Assembly: GCA_024516035.1 (NCBI GenBank)
Contig: CM044956.1
Coordinates: forward strand, 27,625,101-27,689,100
Source of the DNA: Bactericera cockerelli
Lineage: Eukaryota > Arthropoda > Insecta > Hemiptera > Triozidae
Length of the DNA: 64,000 nucleotides
Reading direction: 5' to 3'
In this document: one piece after another, positions 21,582 to 33,301 of the stretch
How positions within the stretch are numbered: the stretch's first letter is position 1
How the letters are laid out: each line of letters opens with the position of its first letter
Notes under the pieces: generated by a model
Databases searched by the model: none
Seen by the model: the letters and a program-made list of their open reading frames with translations, nothing else
Told to the model about the DNA's origin: nothing
Position numbers and translations under genes: made by a program

Positions 21582-21722
21582 TGTCATATTTGTGTTAATC
21601 ACAATCATCATAACACGATTAGTCAAACTAGATTAACAAAATTTTTGCTTAACTTGGAACATGAACCAGATTTCAAGCCCGCCGACTTATCGATCAATCG
21701 CCTATTGAGGTCACCATTGGTC
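21582..21722 (-). repeat. tRNA-derived SINE, degenerate copy
   Basis: It shares tcatatttgtgttaatcac...caaact and a tRNA-like tail (gacttatcgatc...gaggtc) with copies at 31,286-31,442 and 33,852-33,996. Confidence 0.5.
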
Positions 21723-21806
21723 GAATTTGGCAACTTCTTGGAGGAAAAGACTTGTGATGTTCACACTAGATTGACTAGATTATTTTTATTATTGTATCCT
21801 TGTTAC

Positions 21807-21922
21807 CTTCACTCCTGCCGCGCCATACAACCCGTCACGGCCCTGGGGACCGGGGAGGCCGCGAAGACCTTTGGGCCCCGGTGGCCCCTCCACCCCTCCT
21901 GGGCCTGGGAATCCTCGCAGTC
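21807..21922 (-). CDS. Collagen IV exon V16: helix
   Basis: It starts in phase 1 with GLRGFPGPGG and ends in phase 0 (GVK) at gtaaca. The Gly-X-Y run is unbroken. Confidence 0.9.
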
Positions 21923-21949
21923 CTGAAATAATAGTAAGGAACAGGTATG

Positions 21950-22110
21950 TTAAGATTGCCACAGGCAATAACCTCGCCATTTAGGTAGGACACTTCATTA
22001 TCTTTTTTTGTTCTTGTATTTCTTTGCTTAGTCTTTTTGTTTTTCTTTATAATTTCATTGTATTTTACTGTGTATATTTTTTGTTCTACCTAATAAAGCT
22101 TACTATAATA
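21950..22110 (+). repeat. LINE 3'-end fragment
   Basis: agattgccacaggcaataac...ttcattgtatttt...tacctaataaagc with a TAATAA-type tail. It is the same 3' end as 27,598-27,790. Confidence 0.6.
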
Positions 22111-22996
22111 ATCATAATAATATCTTTCATTTATTAGCTCTCTTTTCTCTATGGGGTAAGCTATTGTTCTTTACAAGTGTTCAAGTCAAAAGTTACCGAC
22201 GGGGGTGTGTTTTTCCATCATTTGGGGTCAATACATGATCATTCACTCTGGTTTAAAAAAAGGAAGAAAAACACGTAATTCTTTGATTTTTAAGGGGACT
22301 CCCAACCGGGAGCTCTTACTTCATAGGGGCTTTATTGAAGCCCTACAATAAAATCCACCACATCAGCCTCCTTTTGCCTTTAGATCCGAGATGTTTTTTC
22401 CTTGCAATTCAAAGGCTATAACTCAACTTATTTTTTCAAAACTTAATCGCCGCCCCTGGGCATCATAGACCGCCTGGGGATGCCGTTCAATAGTGCAAAA
22501 GTGTCATGTCGACGAGAACTACAAGTTCTATTCTCGCACATTACGTATCTCGAGCGGAAAGCCCAAAGCCAAGAAGGGTGACCAAGTGCCCCTTCAGTTA
22601 TGCAACCAGAAATGTCGATGACACTTTTCCTGGAATCTCCGTACCAGACACACACACACAAAACACAATCTAAATAGGACGCCAGCCTCAGAAAAAGATA
22701 TTATTATTTTTAGTTGGGCAGAGACAATTTCAACTTCTCTATGGGCAACTTCCTTTTCAGAAACAACATTGATGTTTTCTGCATTAGCCATAGTGCACTC
22801 AAATCCTCAATCGAAGAGGTATTATCTTAATACTTGTATAATGGATCTTTTTTCTTATCCAATTATACCTATTTACTATAATTTATAATAAAAATTATTA
22901 TATCTTTTATCTATTTCCCAAGGTCTACATTGTAATAGAGTACCAATAAACTTGTTATGTAAACCTTGTAAAAATAAATAAAATAGTTAGACTCAC
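22111..22996. other. Intron V15-V16, remaining part
   Basis: I see no exon or classifiable repeat in this stretch. The short frames on either strand have no recognisable domain and no Gly-X-Y pattern. Confidence 0.6.
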
Positions 22997-23282
22997 CCGG
23001 AAAGCCCACATCTCCTCTGTCTCCCTGGATGCCAGGTATTCCAGGGAAACCATTTTTGCCCATTCTTCCCGGGATGCCCTCCAGCCCAGGCTCCCCCAGC
23101 TGCCCCCTGGCTCCCAGCAGCCCGTAGCCGCCCCGCGTCCCTTTCTCTCCATCCTGTCCTGCATAGCCCACGGCGCCTGCCATGCCGCGGTCTCCCTGCA
23201 ACCCTTTCAGTCCAGGCAAGCCAGGAGCGCCGGGAATGCCAGGGCGGCCCGGCCTTGAAATGCCTTCTCTACCCTTCTCACC
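22997..23282 (-). CDS. Collagen IV exon V15: long helix exon
   Basis: It starts in phase 0 with GEKGREGISRPG after a gtccccag acceptor and ends in phase 1 (GFPG) at gtgagt. After one short interruption (ISRPG) it is continuous Gly-X-Y for more than 80 residues. It includes a GDRGDVG segment. Confidence 0.93.
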
Positions 23283-24961
23283 CTGGGGACGGTAAGCCAG
23301 AGTAGAATAAATTAGAATGTTCAACTTTTTTTTGGCAATCTGTATAAATAACCCCAACATAGACCCACAAAATGTTAAACTTGATAGTCTAATCTATTTA
23401 TTTCCACATAAATATATTGTAAGCTCCATTCGTTAACTCGTGGCGGGCGTATGAAAAATGTAAAATGGGCCCAATTCTTACGTCATCGAGTACAGGAATG
23501 AAACCAGTATCATATTACGTGGAAAGGTCCCCTGGGTTCAGATTTCCAAGGTCAGAGACGTGTTTTCTGGGACTAAACCCGAGTCAGACGGCTCTAAAGA
23601 CAACTCGGAGGGACCAAATTCTTTTATCATAAAGTACAAAAATGAAACTGGTAAATAAATAAAGAGAATGTTCCCCTGAATCCAAGAAATCTCAAGGTAA
23701 GACATTTTTTCTGGGGCAAAACCCTGCTCTACCCACCGCCAGCGCCAGTCAAATTTCATATCAAATTCAATGACTTTGAAGTGCTGATTACAAATTTGCA
23801 TTGATTTTTAGCTACCTGTAATTGTTGAGTCACCAGTGGCGGAATTCGACTCTTTTTTGGGGGATAAGGAAAGTCGTGTGATGTTTACACTAGATTTTTG
23901 TACTTTATGACGTAAGAAATCAAGGCCTAGCTCCCCTACTAACATTATCCTCGATGTATTTTAATAGATCTAATTAATGACATTTGTTATAAAAATGTAT
24001 CTTGTCTCTAGTTTACCTGGTCACTATAGTCCTGTGTTGTTTGTCAACTTACGGGAGGTCCTAGATCACCATTCAATCCGGGTGAGCCTTTCAATCCAGC
24101 CATTCCTTTGATTCCATCCCGACCTGGTATACCGCGATATCCTTCGAGACCTGAAAAAGAATCGTGCGTTAGTTGATTGTTTCCGATTTTTAAGTGCGTT
24201 CTTTGCGATAAAGTTAGTTATTCCGTAAAGTACCTTGCGATAGTGAAGTTTAGTGAATTAGTAAGCGGTTGTGAACAATTTAATTTTTTTTTCCTTTGTG
24301 ATTTAATAAAGTGAAATATTTATTTGTGCGATATTTGCGAGCTTTGTCTATCACAGACTAAACGAACCCAGCCATCCAGACATTTAACAATACCTTTGCG
24401 AATTTTATTGGCTTTAAATATCTATAAAAATGTATTTAAAGATGCATCGTTTGAAAGGTGAACTAAAAATTGTGGAAAATGAATCAAACTTGATGTCGCA
24501 AATTCACAGGACTCTTCTTCAGAACACATATTAGAAGGTATTAATTTTTTCCATTTTTGTAGGAAGTATTGCCATCGTTTTCTTGTTGTCTAATAAATTT
24601 GTTTTGTCAATTATTTTAGTACGAAAAAGTGCAAAACATTTCTTTTCTTAGAGCGAAGCAGTAGTTTGATCTACTGTTAAAAAAAAAACCAAGGTCGGCT
24701 ATGTTGCAACATCACAGTTGCCAAAGGTCAGACCAAGTTTCTTGCTAAGAGCAAAGTGTTCGTTTAGTGTATTTATCATTAGATGACCAAAAATAACTTC
24801 TACGTTTTCAAATTTTGACATTTTACTAGGTACATACTTGCTACTGTACTATGCCACCAAAATAACTTTATAACCAGATTGTGAGATTTTTTTTTACCAT
24901 TTAATCTAACATAGCTATATTATATAACATTATTTCACATCTGTAATCCATTATTTAGTAC
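23283..24961. other. Introns flanking exon V14
   Basis: Apart from V14 (24,053-24,150) I recognise nothing here. The AT-rich sequence has no visible repeat structure. Confidence 0.55.
24053..24150 (-). CDS. Collagen IV exon V14: helix
   Basis: It starts in phase 1 with GLEGYRGIPG and ends in phase 0 (GPP) at gtaagt. It is 98 nt of uninterrupted Gly-X-Y, too short to stand out as an open frame by itself. Confidence 0.9.
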
Positions 24962-25070
24962 CTTCTTCTCCCACCTCTCCTTTCAGTCCTGGCGTCCCGG
25001 GAAAACCATACTCGCCAGGGATAAGAGATTCACCGGGAGTTCCTCGCTCTCCTTTGCCGCCGTTGATACC
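24962..25070 (-). CDS. Collagen IV exon V13: helix
   Basis: It starts in phase 0 with GINGGKGERG and ends in phase 1 (GEEG) at a gtacta donor, which is weaker than its neighbours. GESLIPG is a short interruption. The phases of V12 and V14 require exactly this exon. Confidence 0.88.
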
Positions 25071-25450
25071 CTGAGGAAGTTATAATGCCGATATTAGGTT
25101 CAGATTAACACCAATTTGAGATCAATCTCACAAAGCAGGATTCTAGTAAGGATACATTTATGTGTATCAAGTGTAAAGAGAAGATAAAAAACAAAGAAGT
25201 GGGATACAAGAAAGTGGAGGAGGAAGTGAATTTAAGATTTTATTTTTTTTATTTAATTCTTAAATGAATAAGGTTTAAATTAAAAGAATGGTTAGATAAA
25301 GAAGAAGTCAAAAAGAAAATTGATGATATTATAATAAAATGAATAAAGAAGATAATAGATTTTTAGAGGAAATTAATTTAAATAAAATGGATAAATTAAA
25401 AAATAATATATACATATTATATACAAATGTATCAATAAATTATAATAATA

Positions 25451-26340
25451 TACAGGGTCTTTCATAAAGTCTCACCCAGGCCTAGGTTTCTCGAGAACGA
25501 CTCAGAATATCAAAAAACGCAAAAACCTGTATTCCTTTATATTTAGGGGCATTGATTTTCAGCCAAATTTTTTTTGCCTACACGGCCCCAGTCAGGCTGG
25601 GCATGGACCAACTTTAAAATCTTAAATAGAATGGTATGTCTTGTGGCATATTGTTTTAGAGGTCTTATTGAGAGAAGTTCATTACAACAAATTTTAGTGA
25701 GCTACGACTTACCGTTCTCGAGATACAGGGTCGGACGTCCTGCGTAATATCCATATATTATAACCTATAACTCGTTAACCGTAAGTTATGGAGAAAATTT
25801 TTCTTGTTAATAATAACTCCTTATGGCAAGAACTTTCGAACAAGTTAAAACTTGATTTGTTTTTTCTTTAAATTTTTTTCGACTGTTCGTCCGGCTGGTT
25901 GACGAAACCGAGCAGAAACTAACATCAATAGAGTATGTCGAGTTATAACTTGTTCGAAAGGTCTTGTCATAAGGAGTTATTATTAACAAGAAAAATTTTC
26001 TCCATAATTTATGGTTAACGAGTTATAGGTCAAAATACATGGATATTACGCAGGACGTCCGACCCTGTATCTTGAGAACGGTAAGTCGTAGCACACTGAA
26101 ATTTATTGTAATGAACTTCTCTCAATAAGACCTTTAAAACAATATGCCACAAGACATACCATTCTATTTAAGATTTTAAAGTTGGTCCATGCCCAGCCTG
26201 ACTGGGGCCGTACGCAAAAAAAAAATTGGCTGAAAATCAATCCTCCTAAATATAAAGGAATAGGGATTTTTGCGTTTTTTGATATTCTGAGTCGTTTTAG
26301 AGAAACCTAGGCCTGGGTGAGACTTTATGAAGACCCTGTA
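25451..26340. mobile_element. Long-hairpin MITE with TA target duplication (copy 2)
   Basis: This 890-bp element is a close relative of 10,804-11,699, with TACAGGG/CCCTGTA ends and TA on both flanks. Both arms carry the cacggccccagtcaggctgg and cgttaaccgtaa blocks. It lies in the V12-V13 intron. Confidence 0.85.
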
Positions 26341-26509
26341 TATAAATTATAATAATTTACGGTGTCGCGTAAATCAAAGGTTTTTCATTGTTTACGCATG
26401 CCTGTACCAGCTTAGGTAGCGTCCGGATACAGCGACCATCCGGATATAACGACGGGAAAGTCTGGTTGCTTGGGCGTCGTTATAAGTGAAATTCACTGTA
26501 TTTACTCAC

Positions 26510-26703
26510 CGGAAATCCAAGAGGTCCTACCCGCCCTGGTTCCCCCTCCCTTCCCTTCGGCCCTTCGTTTCCTCGCATGCCGGGCAGGCCCTTGAATCCT
26601 GGCGGCCCTTGGATAGCTAGGCCCTGCAGGCCCATGGGCCCGGACTCTCCAGGGATGCCCTTGTATCCCGTCACACCCGGGGCCCCAGTGAAACCGGCGG
26701 CAC
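26510..26703 (-). CDS. Collagen IV exon V12: helix
   Basis: It starts in phase 1 with [10 protein letters not shown] and ends in phase 0 (GFP) at gtgagt. The short break GLAIQG interrupts an otherwise regular helix. Confidence 0.92.
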
Positions 26704-26968
26704 CTAGGAAATAGATTAATGTGTAGAAAACGAGTCTCATTATTTTGTAATATTATTGGGGCTTGGAAAGCGGAAAAAACCCGTCGCTGGGAAACCCACC
26801 TTTAAACTGTGAATAGAGAACTCACACAGATACGACTCTAAATTTCACCTTCTTTTGCGGGGAAACTGTCCATTTTTGAAACCTGATTTTTGGTACAGCT
26901 ACTCTTTAATATAGAACACAACTGTCAGTCACACATTATCAAATTTGACAGGAATCAGTTTTACTTAC

Positions 26969-27218
26969 CCTTTTCTCCGGGCGTTCCCAAGAAGCCTTTC
27001 TCTCCCTTCATGTTGTATATGTTCTTACTGGAAGCTCCTCGTTCCCCCTTCGCTCCCATGTCCCCGGGGGCTCCCCTCTCCCCAGGAACACCTTGGTACC
27101 CGTCGTCACCTCTCAGATATTCCTTGGGAACTGACGCTGCGTCCCCTTTAGAGCCTGTGATTCCGTCGATGCCGTCAATGCCGTCTCTGCCTGGCTCTCC
27201 CGCCGCTCCGTACATACC
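26969..27218 (-). CDS. Collagen IV exon V11: helix, beside the minisatellite
   Basis: It starts in phase 0 with GMYGAAGEPG at a tatcaccag acceptor and ends in phase 1 at gtaagt. Interruptions include DAASVPKEYLRG and ASSKNIYNMKG. Its 3' splice site lies in the first unit of a 28-bp tandem array, so copies of the same acceptor sequence recur upstream about 51 times. The acceptor next to the open frame is used in this model. Confidence 0.92.
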
Positions 27219-28845
27219 CTGGTGATATTCATAACATAGTCATACCCTGGTGACATTCATAACATAGTCATACCCTGGTGATATTCATAACATAGTCATA
27301 CCCTGGTGATATTCATAACATAGTCATTCCGTGGTGATATTCATAACATAGTCATTCCCTGGTGATATTCATAACATAGTCATTCCCTGGTGATATTCAT
27401 AACATAGTCATACCCTGGTGATATTCATAACATAGTCATTCCGTGGTGATATTCATAACATAGTCATTCCCTGGTGATATTCATAACATAGTCATACCCT
27501 GGTGACATTCATAACATAGTCATACCCTGGTGATATTCATAACATAGTCATACCCTGGTGATATTCATAACATAGTCATACCCTGGTGATATTCATAACC
27601 AAAGGGTTGGGTGGAAGAGATTGCCATAGGCAATAACCCCGCCCTTTAGTTAGGACTTATGTTTTTATATATTAGATCTTTTTCATTTTCATTGTATATA
27701 TTGTTTCCATTTTTTTCATTGTTAAATTAATTATTTGTATGTACATAATGTCCATTTATACCTAGTAAGCGTTGTATAATAATAATAATAACATAGTCAT
27801 ACCCTGGTGATATTAATAACATAGTCATACCCTGGTGATATTCATAACATAATCATACCCTGGTGATATTCATAACATAGTCATACCCTGGTGATATTCA
27901 TAACATAGTCATACCCTGGTGATATTCATAACATAATCATACCCTGGTGATATTCATAACATAGTCATACACTGGTGACATTCATAACATAGTCATACCC
28001 TGGCGATATTCATAACATAGTCATTCCCTGGTGATATTCATAACATAGTCATACCCTGGTGATATTCATAACATAGTCATACCCTGGTGACATTCATAAC
28101 ATAGTCATTCCCTGGTGATATTCATAACATAGTCATTCCGTGGTGATATTCATAACATAGTCATACCCTGGTGACATTCATAACATAGTCATTCCCTGGT
28201 GATATTCATAACATAGTCATACCCTGGTGATATTCATAACATAGTCATTCCCTGGTGATATTCATAACATAGTCATACCCTGGTGATATTCATAACATAG
28301 TCATTCCCTGGTAATATTCATAACATAGTCATACCCTGGTGATATTCATAACATAGTCATTCCGTGGTGATATTCATAACATAGTCATACCCTGGTGACA
28401 TTCATAACATAGTCATTCCCTGGTGATATTCATAACATAGTCATACCCTGGTGATATTCATAACATAGTCATTCCCTGGTAATATTCATAACATAGTCAT
28501 ACCCTGGTGACATTCATAACATAGTCATACCCTGGTGACATTCATAACATAGTCATACCCTGGTGATATTCATAACATAGTCATTCCCTGGTCATATTCA
28601 TAACATAGTCATACCCTGGTGACATTCATAACATAGTCATACCCTGGTGATATTCATAACATAGTCATACCCTGGTGATTTTTATAACATAGTCATACCC
28701 TGGTGATATTCATAACATAGTCATACCCTGGTGATATTCATAACATAGTCATACCCTGGTGATATTCATAACATAGTCATACACTGGTGACATTCATAAC
28801 ATTATTATACCCTGGTGATATTCATAACATAGTCATATTCATAAC
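27213..28845. repeat. 28-bp minisatellite, about 51 copies, containing copies of the V11 splice acceptor
   Basis: The unit is ataccctggtgatattcat followed by aacatagtc. On the minus strand each unit reads ...tatgaatatcaccag/GGTAT, the same sequence that forms the 3' splice site and first codons of exon V11. About 14 units lie at 27,213-27,598 and about 38 at 27,791-28,845, split by a LINE fragment. Variants are mostly single-base (atacc/attcc, gatatt/gacatt). Confidence 0.95.
27598..27790 (+). repeat. LINE 3'-end fragment inserted in the minisatellite
   Basis: gggttgggtggaagagattg, ggcaataaccccgcccttta and a TAATAATAATAA tail interrupt the tandem array. The insertion must post-date part of the array's expansion. 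Confidence 0.65.
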
Positions 28846-29059
28846 ACCGTAGCCTCTAGCGTTTTGTTTTTTGTATGAATATAATTTTGAGTAGTTTTTT
28901 TAATTTCTTTTATTATTTTTTTTACACTCTGATTATTTTTTGAAAATTTTATTTTAAAAAAATGTATATTTTCCTATGTAAGTAAGTGCTTTTTACTTTT
29001 CGAAAAGGAAACCGAAACCTCTAATTCAACTGTACCAAGGTGAAATAAAGGAAACTTAC

Positions 29060-29256
29060 CTTCTCTCCTTTTCTCCCCGTCTGTCCGATAAATCCTTTTT
29101 CCCCCGCTAAGCCTGGGTATCCGGGTGGGCCCTCGCGGCCTGGATATCCCTTGGGCCCTGGTAGCCCAGGGTCCCCCCGCACCTGATCAACCACTACTCG
29201 ACTGACAGGTGCGAGTTTTCCAGGGGGACCTGGGGGTCCGGGCGGCCCTTGAATAC
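29060..29256 (-). CDS. Collagen IV exon V10: helix with an interruption
   Basis: It starts in phase 1 with [10 protein letters not shown] and ends in phase 0 (GEK) at gtaagt. The segment [15 protein letters not shown] is a non-collagenous interruption of about 15 residues, followed by regular GDPGLPG helix. Confidence 0.92.
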
Positions 29257-30092
29257 CTGTAGGGAACGCACAGGAGTGTAAAAATATTACAGGGAAAGTG
29301 ATCAAACACCTATACAAAGAAAGAGACAGAGCGACAGAGTGTATCAAACACCTTGGACGAGGTGTGAGAACGCCTATACAAAAAGAGCGACAGCGCGGCA
29401 GAGTGTAAGGTAACGGAAAACATAGTTCCCATGCATTTCATGTACTTTCAGCCAGCAAAAAGTTCAATACGACTTAAAAAAAACTGCAATTTTTACTGCA
29501 GACATGGAACTCTACGTCAAAAAAAATTAATTTGACTTTCTGTTTGACTCCCTAGGACAACGGGAATCTTATTTTCGGGAAACTCCAAACAATTCCCTGA
29601 TGAAATGCTCACGCGGTTCCAGGGCGATTTTCCTATACTGAGTGGTCATACATCAGGGAGGTTTTAGTTGGTAGGTGCTGGTAAGAAAATTACCAGCAAG
29701 TCCAACATAACCTGGCGAGATCCGAAATGGGTGTGCAAGGGTGGATAACCACACTTGCAAGTCTATTTTGAGGTATCGTTAGGTAAACATGAGCTTTCCT
29801 ACCTTGTTGTATGATTATCAGTTTAGTTTCTTTGTAAAAAAAAAAAAAAGTAACAAAAGGTAACACTCACTCTCGATGAATAAGATCTTGACACGGAAAA
29901 AAAAAATATTAGAAACTTCCAAAAATTAATTATTTCTGATTTTACTGATAAAACTATCGAGAATATTAACATAACTATCTAGGTCTACTTCGTATCATGT
30001 ATTCTTCTGATCCAGCACCTAAATAGGAAGTTCTGTGTCACTTCTCGCGCACTAGAAGGGATGCATACAGTAGATGCTGTTTCATGACTCAC

Positions 30093-30419
30093 CTGGTCTC
30101 CCGTGTCTCCCATCCTGTCCCACGTTCCCGGGCAGGCCCATTCTTCCATCCAGCCCTTTCACTCCCTGCTCCCCCGTAGGCCCGATATCTCCAGGACTCC
30201 CTGGCACACCATTCCGGCCCCCCTCCCCCGTCTCTCCTTTCAGTCCAGGCCGCCCCGGTGGACAAAACCCACAGGAGTCGCCCGTCAGGCCTTTCGATCC
30301 GTCACGACCAGGAATGCCGGGATATCCAACGTCACCAGGCAGACCGGGAAATCCGGGGGGCCCAAGCTCACCCGGGGGCCCTTTAATAGGCCGCCCCTGG
30401 CCCGCTAGACCTTTGGGAC
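30093..30419 (-). CDS. Collagen IV exon V9: longest helix exon, with a CxxC interruption
   Basis: At 327 nt this is the longest purely helical exon, phase 1 to phase 1 (GPKGLAG to GRPG). It contains GDSCGFCPPGRPG, in which two cysteines sit in an interruption as C-G-F-C. Cysteine pairs in helix interruptions also occur in other insect collagen IV chains and can form local or inter-chain disulfides. The donor is gtgagt. Confidence 0.93.
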
Positions 30420-30562
30420 CTGGAAACATGAACAAGGAGCTAAGTAATATCGAATTTTACTATTTCAATTGTTGACGTTGATTTCTATATAAGTTCATGA
30501 TGGTGTGACGTGATTGAGAGATAAATTCTTCATCAATTTTCGAACTATCATTACAATTATTA

Positions 30563-31153
30563 TACAAGGTGTCCATAAAGTCCCACCCCGTTCCCCCGTA
30601 TCTCAAAAACGGCCGAAAATATAGAAAAACTAAAAAACCCGAATTCCTAAATTAATAGTTTGGGGGATTATATTTCAGTAAAAAAAAGGAATGTTAAGTC
30701 TTGTTGCATATTGTTTTTAAGGGCCTCGTTCAGAGAAGTTAATTGCAAATAAATTTCAGTGAGCGACAACATACCGTTCTCGAGATACAGTTTCGGCCGT
30801 CCTGGCTAATATTCCTATGTTCTGACCTATAACTCATTACCCGTAAGTTTCAGAAGGATAAAATTGGTCGATATTTACTCCTTTCATTTAGAATTTTCGA
30901 GCAAGGTATTACTCGACCTATTCTGTTGATGTTAGTTTCTGGTCCGGCAAAAGTTTGAACTGAAACACATATCGAGACATACCTTGTTCGGAAGGCCTAC
31001 ACTGCCCCAGCGTGACTGTGGCAGTGTAGGCAATTTTCTTTGCTGAAACTAAATCCTCTAAAAAATGAAGGAATACCAGTTTTTGCGTTTTTCTATATTT
31101 TCAGCCGTTCTTGAGATACGAGGGGTGGGGTGGGACTCTACGGACACCTTGTA
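30563..31153. mobile_element. Hairpin MITE, TACAAGG/CCTTGTA ends
   Basis: TACAAGGTGTCCATAAAGTC at the left is mirrored by the right end. The arms share the ccgttctcgagatac and tttcggccgt type blocks with the TACAGGG hairpins. It is 591 bp, in the V8-V9 intron. Confidence 0.75.
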
Positions 31154-31285
31154 CATTCATAATATGATTGTTACATAGTTATTCAATTGTTACATATTAA
31201 ATGTCAAACAAGTTGAATTGAGACTATCATTACATTAAATAACATGTGTGTACCCAGAATTACACATATTTATAAGCATATTAAA

Positions 31286-31442
31286 CCAAAATAATAACTA
31301 TCATATTTGTGTTAATCAATTTTGTGATATCACAACTACTCAAACTCGCTTTACTAAATCTACGCTGAAACCGGGACTTGAACCACCGACCTCCAAGTTA
31401 CAAGTCCACCGCCTTATCGATCCAGCTACTGAGGTCGGTAAC
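31286..31442 (-). repeat. tRNA-derived SINE
   Basis: On the minus strand the head reads gacctcagtagctggatcga, then ggtggttcaagtcccggt as the B box and T-arm. A conserved body follows, ending near tcatatttgtgttaatc. Relatives are at 33,852-33,996 and 21,582-21,722, with a partial copy near 57,930. Confidence 0.6.
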
Positions 31443-31517
31443 TATTTTTAATTAATAAAATAATAACTATTTTTAATTTTATCGAAAAATAGATGGGATG
31501 GATAGATAAAAACTTAC

Positions 31518-31694
31518 CAATATCCCCTGGTTCACCCCGCTCTCCTGTTTCTCCCTTGAATCCATCTTGTCCGTGCAACCCATCTAGACCAGGAGGTCCT
31601 ATGATAGTCACCCCCGGCTGTCCCTTGGGCCCTGGGAACCCTACCTGTCCGGGGTACCCCACGAGTCCGGGAGTCCCAGGAGGGCCGGGAATAC
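31518..31694 (-). CDS. Collagen IV exon V8: helix
   Basis: Phase 1 to phase 1, [10 protein letters not shown] to GEPGDIG, donor gtaagt, acceptor gaaattccag. One interruption, GVTIIG, breaks the Gly-X-Y run. Confidence 0.92.
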
Positions 31695-32841
31695 CTGGAA
31701 TTTCAAACCATTTCACATACAGTAAGACTCTTTGGGTTTTGCTCAAGCAATCTCACAATTACCTACACACCAGTTTATTTAAAGAGGCGACTCGTCAACT
31801 TTCGTTGGGAAATTTACTGACAGTTTAAGGTTTTCCGAAAACACTTTGCTTTTAATTTAATGACTCTTTGGTTTTTTGATTTTTATCAATGTAAACAACT
31901 CTATGTAGGTATATGACAGGTTCGTCTCTTGGATTGCCCTAAAAATGTTACACATTACCAGCTGGTCATAAATGCTCAAAAACTGCTACAGAACGGACCA
32001 GGGTCTCGATCTGTGGGAAAAAGAGAGATTTGGCTTTATCAAAAGTTTGGCCATAAAAAGCAAAATGCCCTACTGCTAGTTGGGCTGGTATGATAATTCC
32101 TAATGTGCCAGATCTGCCCTTTAATTTTTTTTTATTCGTTCCGGAAAGACCCTGCATACGACTATTTTCGACCAATACAATACTTTCCTTAGGATAACGA
32201 AAGTAAAAATACCAACATAAATACCTCGTCGCCGAAGTGTTAAGAACACAATTTACAAAGTAAGAGACAGATACATGACGGCCAAAATAAAGGGTAGGTT
32301 TTTAGCCCCTAGGTATGATGCGGGATGGCCTAGAAACTAAGAAAAGCACAGTCTGCCCGCCTGCAGTCGTTAACTCGTGGTGGTTGTATGAAAAACGTAA
32401 GATGGGCCCGATTCTTACGTCATCGAGTACATGCATGAAACCAGTGCCATACCGAAAAGTGTATTTGGTGTACTTTGGTAAATTTTGGCGTTTTTGGGTA
32501 TATGATTGAAAATATCAAAAAATGTGTAAAGATGGACCTCCCACAATCTATTTATGAAACTCAGAATTCCAACCTATTTTTGTCATAGAAGTAATTATTC
32601 TGAAGCCACCAGTGGCGGTATTTCAACCGGTGGCGGAATTTCGGCTTTTAAATTCTCCCCTGAGGGGTTCCATCATGAGTTTTTATTTTTTTTTATAACT
32701 GATTATTAGGTTTACACACTCCTAACAATAGATTAACACTTTGAACTAAAGTTGTACTCTATTGTCTACCCAAATCCAATGGAACTAAAAACTTAGCGGC
32801 CTCATCATACAACAATGTTGAGGCTTATGACTTGTTCTTAC
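31695..32841. other. Intron V7-V8
   Basis: It contains a single-arm MITE fragment at about 31,930-32,160 (ttcgttccggaaagaccctg end, related to 13,847-14,404). Nothing else was recognised. Confidence 0.5.
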
Positions 32842-32991
32842 CGTCTAAGCCACGTTCACCCTTGATAGAAATGCCCTTCGGCCCGATGAGGCCTATCATT
32901 CCCGGGGGCCCAGGCTCCCCGGTGGGCCCCTGGAAACCTTGCGGCCCTGCTCTTCCATTGGCACCGTCCTCTCCCGGCACTCCAGGGGGCC
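32842..32991 (-). CDS. Collagen IV exon V7: helix
   Basis: Phase 1 to phase 1, from [10 protein letters not shown] to GERGLDG at a gtaaga donor. The single short break is GISIKG. The exon was found from the reverse-strand sequence, because the longest open frame here is its antisense shadow. Confidence 0.9.
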
Positions 32992-33087
32992 CTGAAGGGA
33001 AACAAATCCATTAGTGACACAATTCTTAACAAAAATTAGACAAATTGTGTCGAAAAGTTAAATCTACAAAGACAAGTAAGGAATTTT

Positions 33088-33301
33088 GTTTTTTTTTTTC
33101 GGTTGAACGTCGCTTTCAACTGCATGTTGAAAGCGACAGGGGGTGTTACCATCTATTCGCAAGAAAATCACAAACCTACTACCCACATTAACCTCATCCA
33201 GCCTGGGTTGGGCCGGAATGCTATTGTCATTAAGTCTTCACCCCGATGGACTTCGGTGATACTACGAGAACCGGTGCATTCAACGCTCCATCGACGCTGG
33301 C
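33088..33301 (-). mobile_element. 5S rRNA-derived SINE, copy 2
   Basis: On the minus strand it starts gccagcgtcgatgg, passes gttgaatgcaccggttctcg and the same body as copy 1 (acccaggctggatgaggtta, gttgaaagcgacgtt), and ends in poly(A). The 5S head is more degenerate than in 4,784-5,050. Confidence 0.75.

Noticed and set aside
27213..28845. Possible CRISPR-like array (28-bp direct repeats)
   Set aside because: There are no unique spacers. Units abut directly, the host is eukaryotic, and the array is a minisatellite.
30074..30475. Proline-rich open frames on the plus strand over collagen exons (also at 26,890, 13,548 and 31,493)
   Set aside because: They are antisense shadows of Gly-X-Y codons, which read as Pro-rich on the opposite strand.
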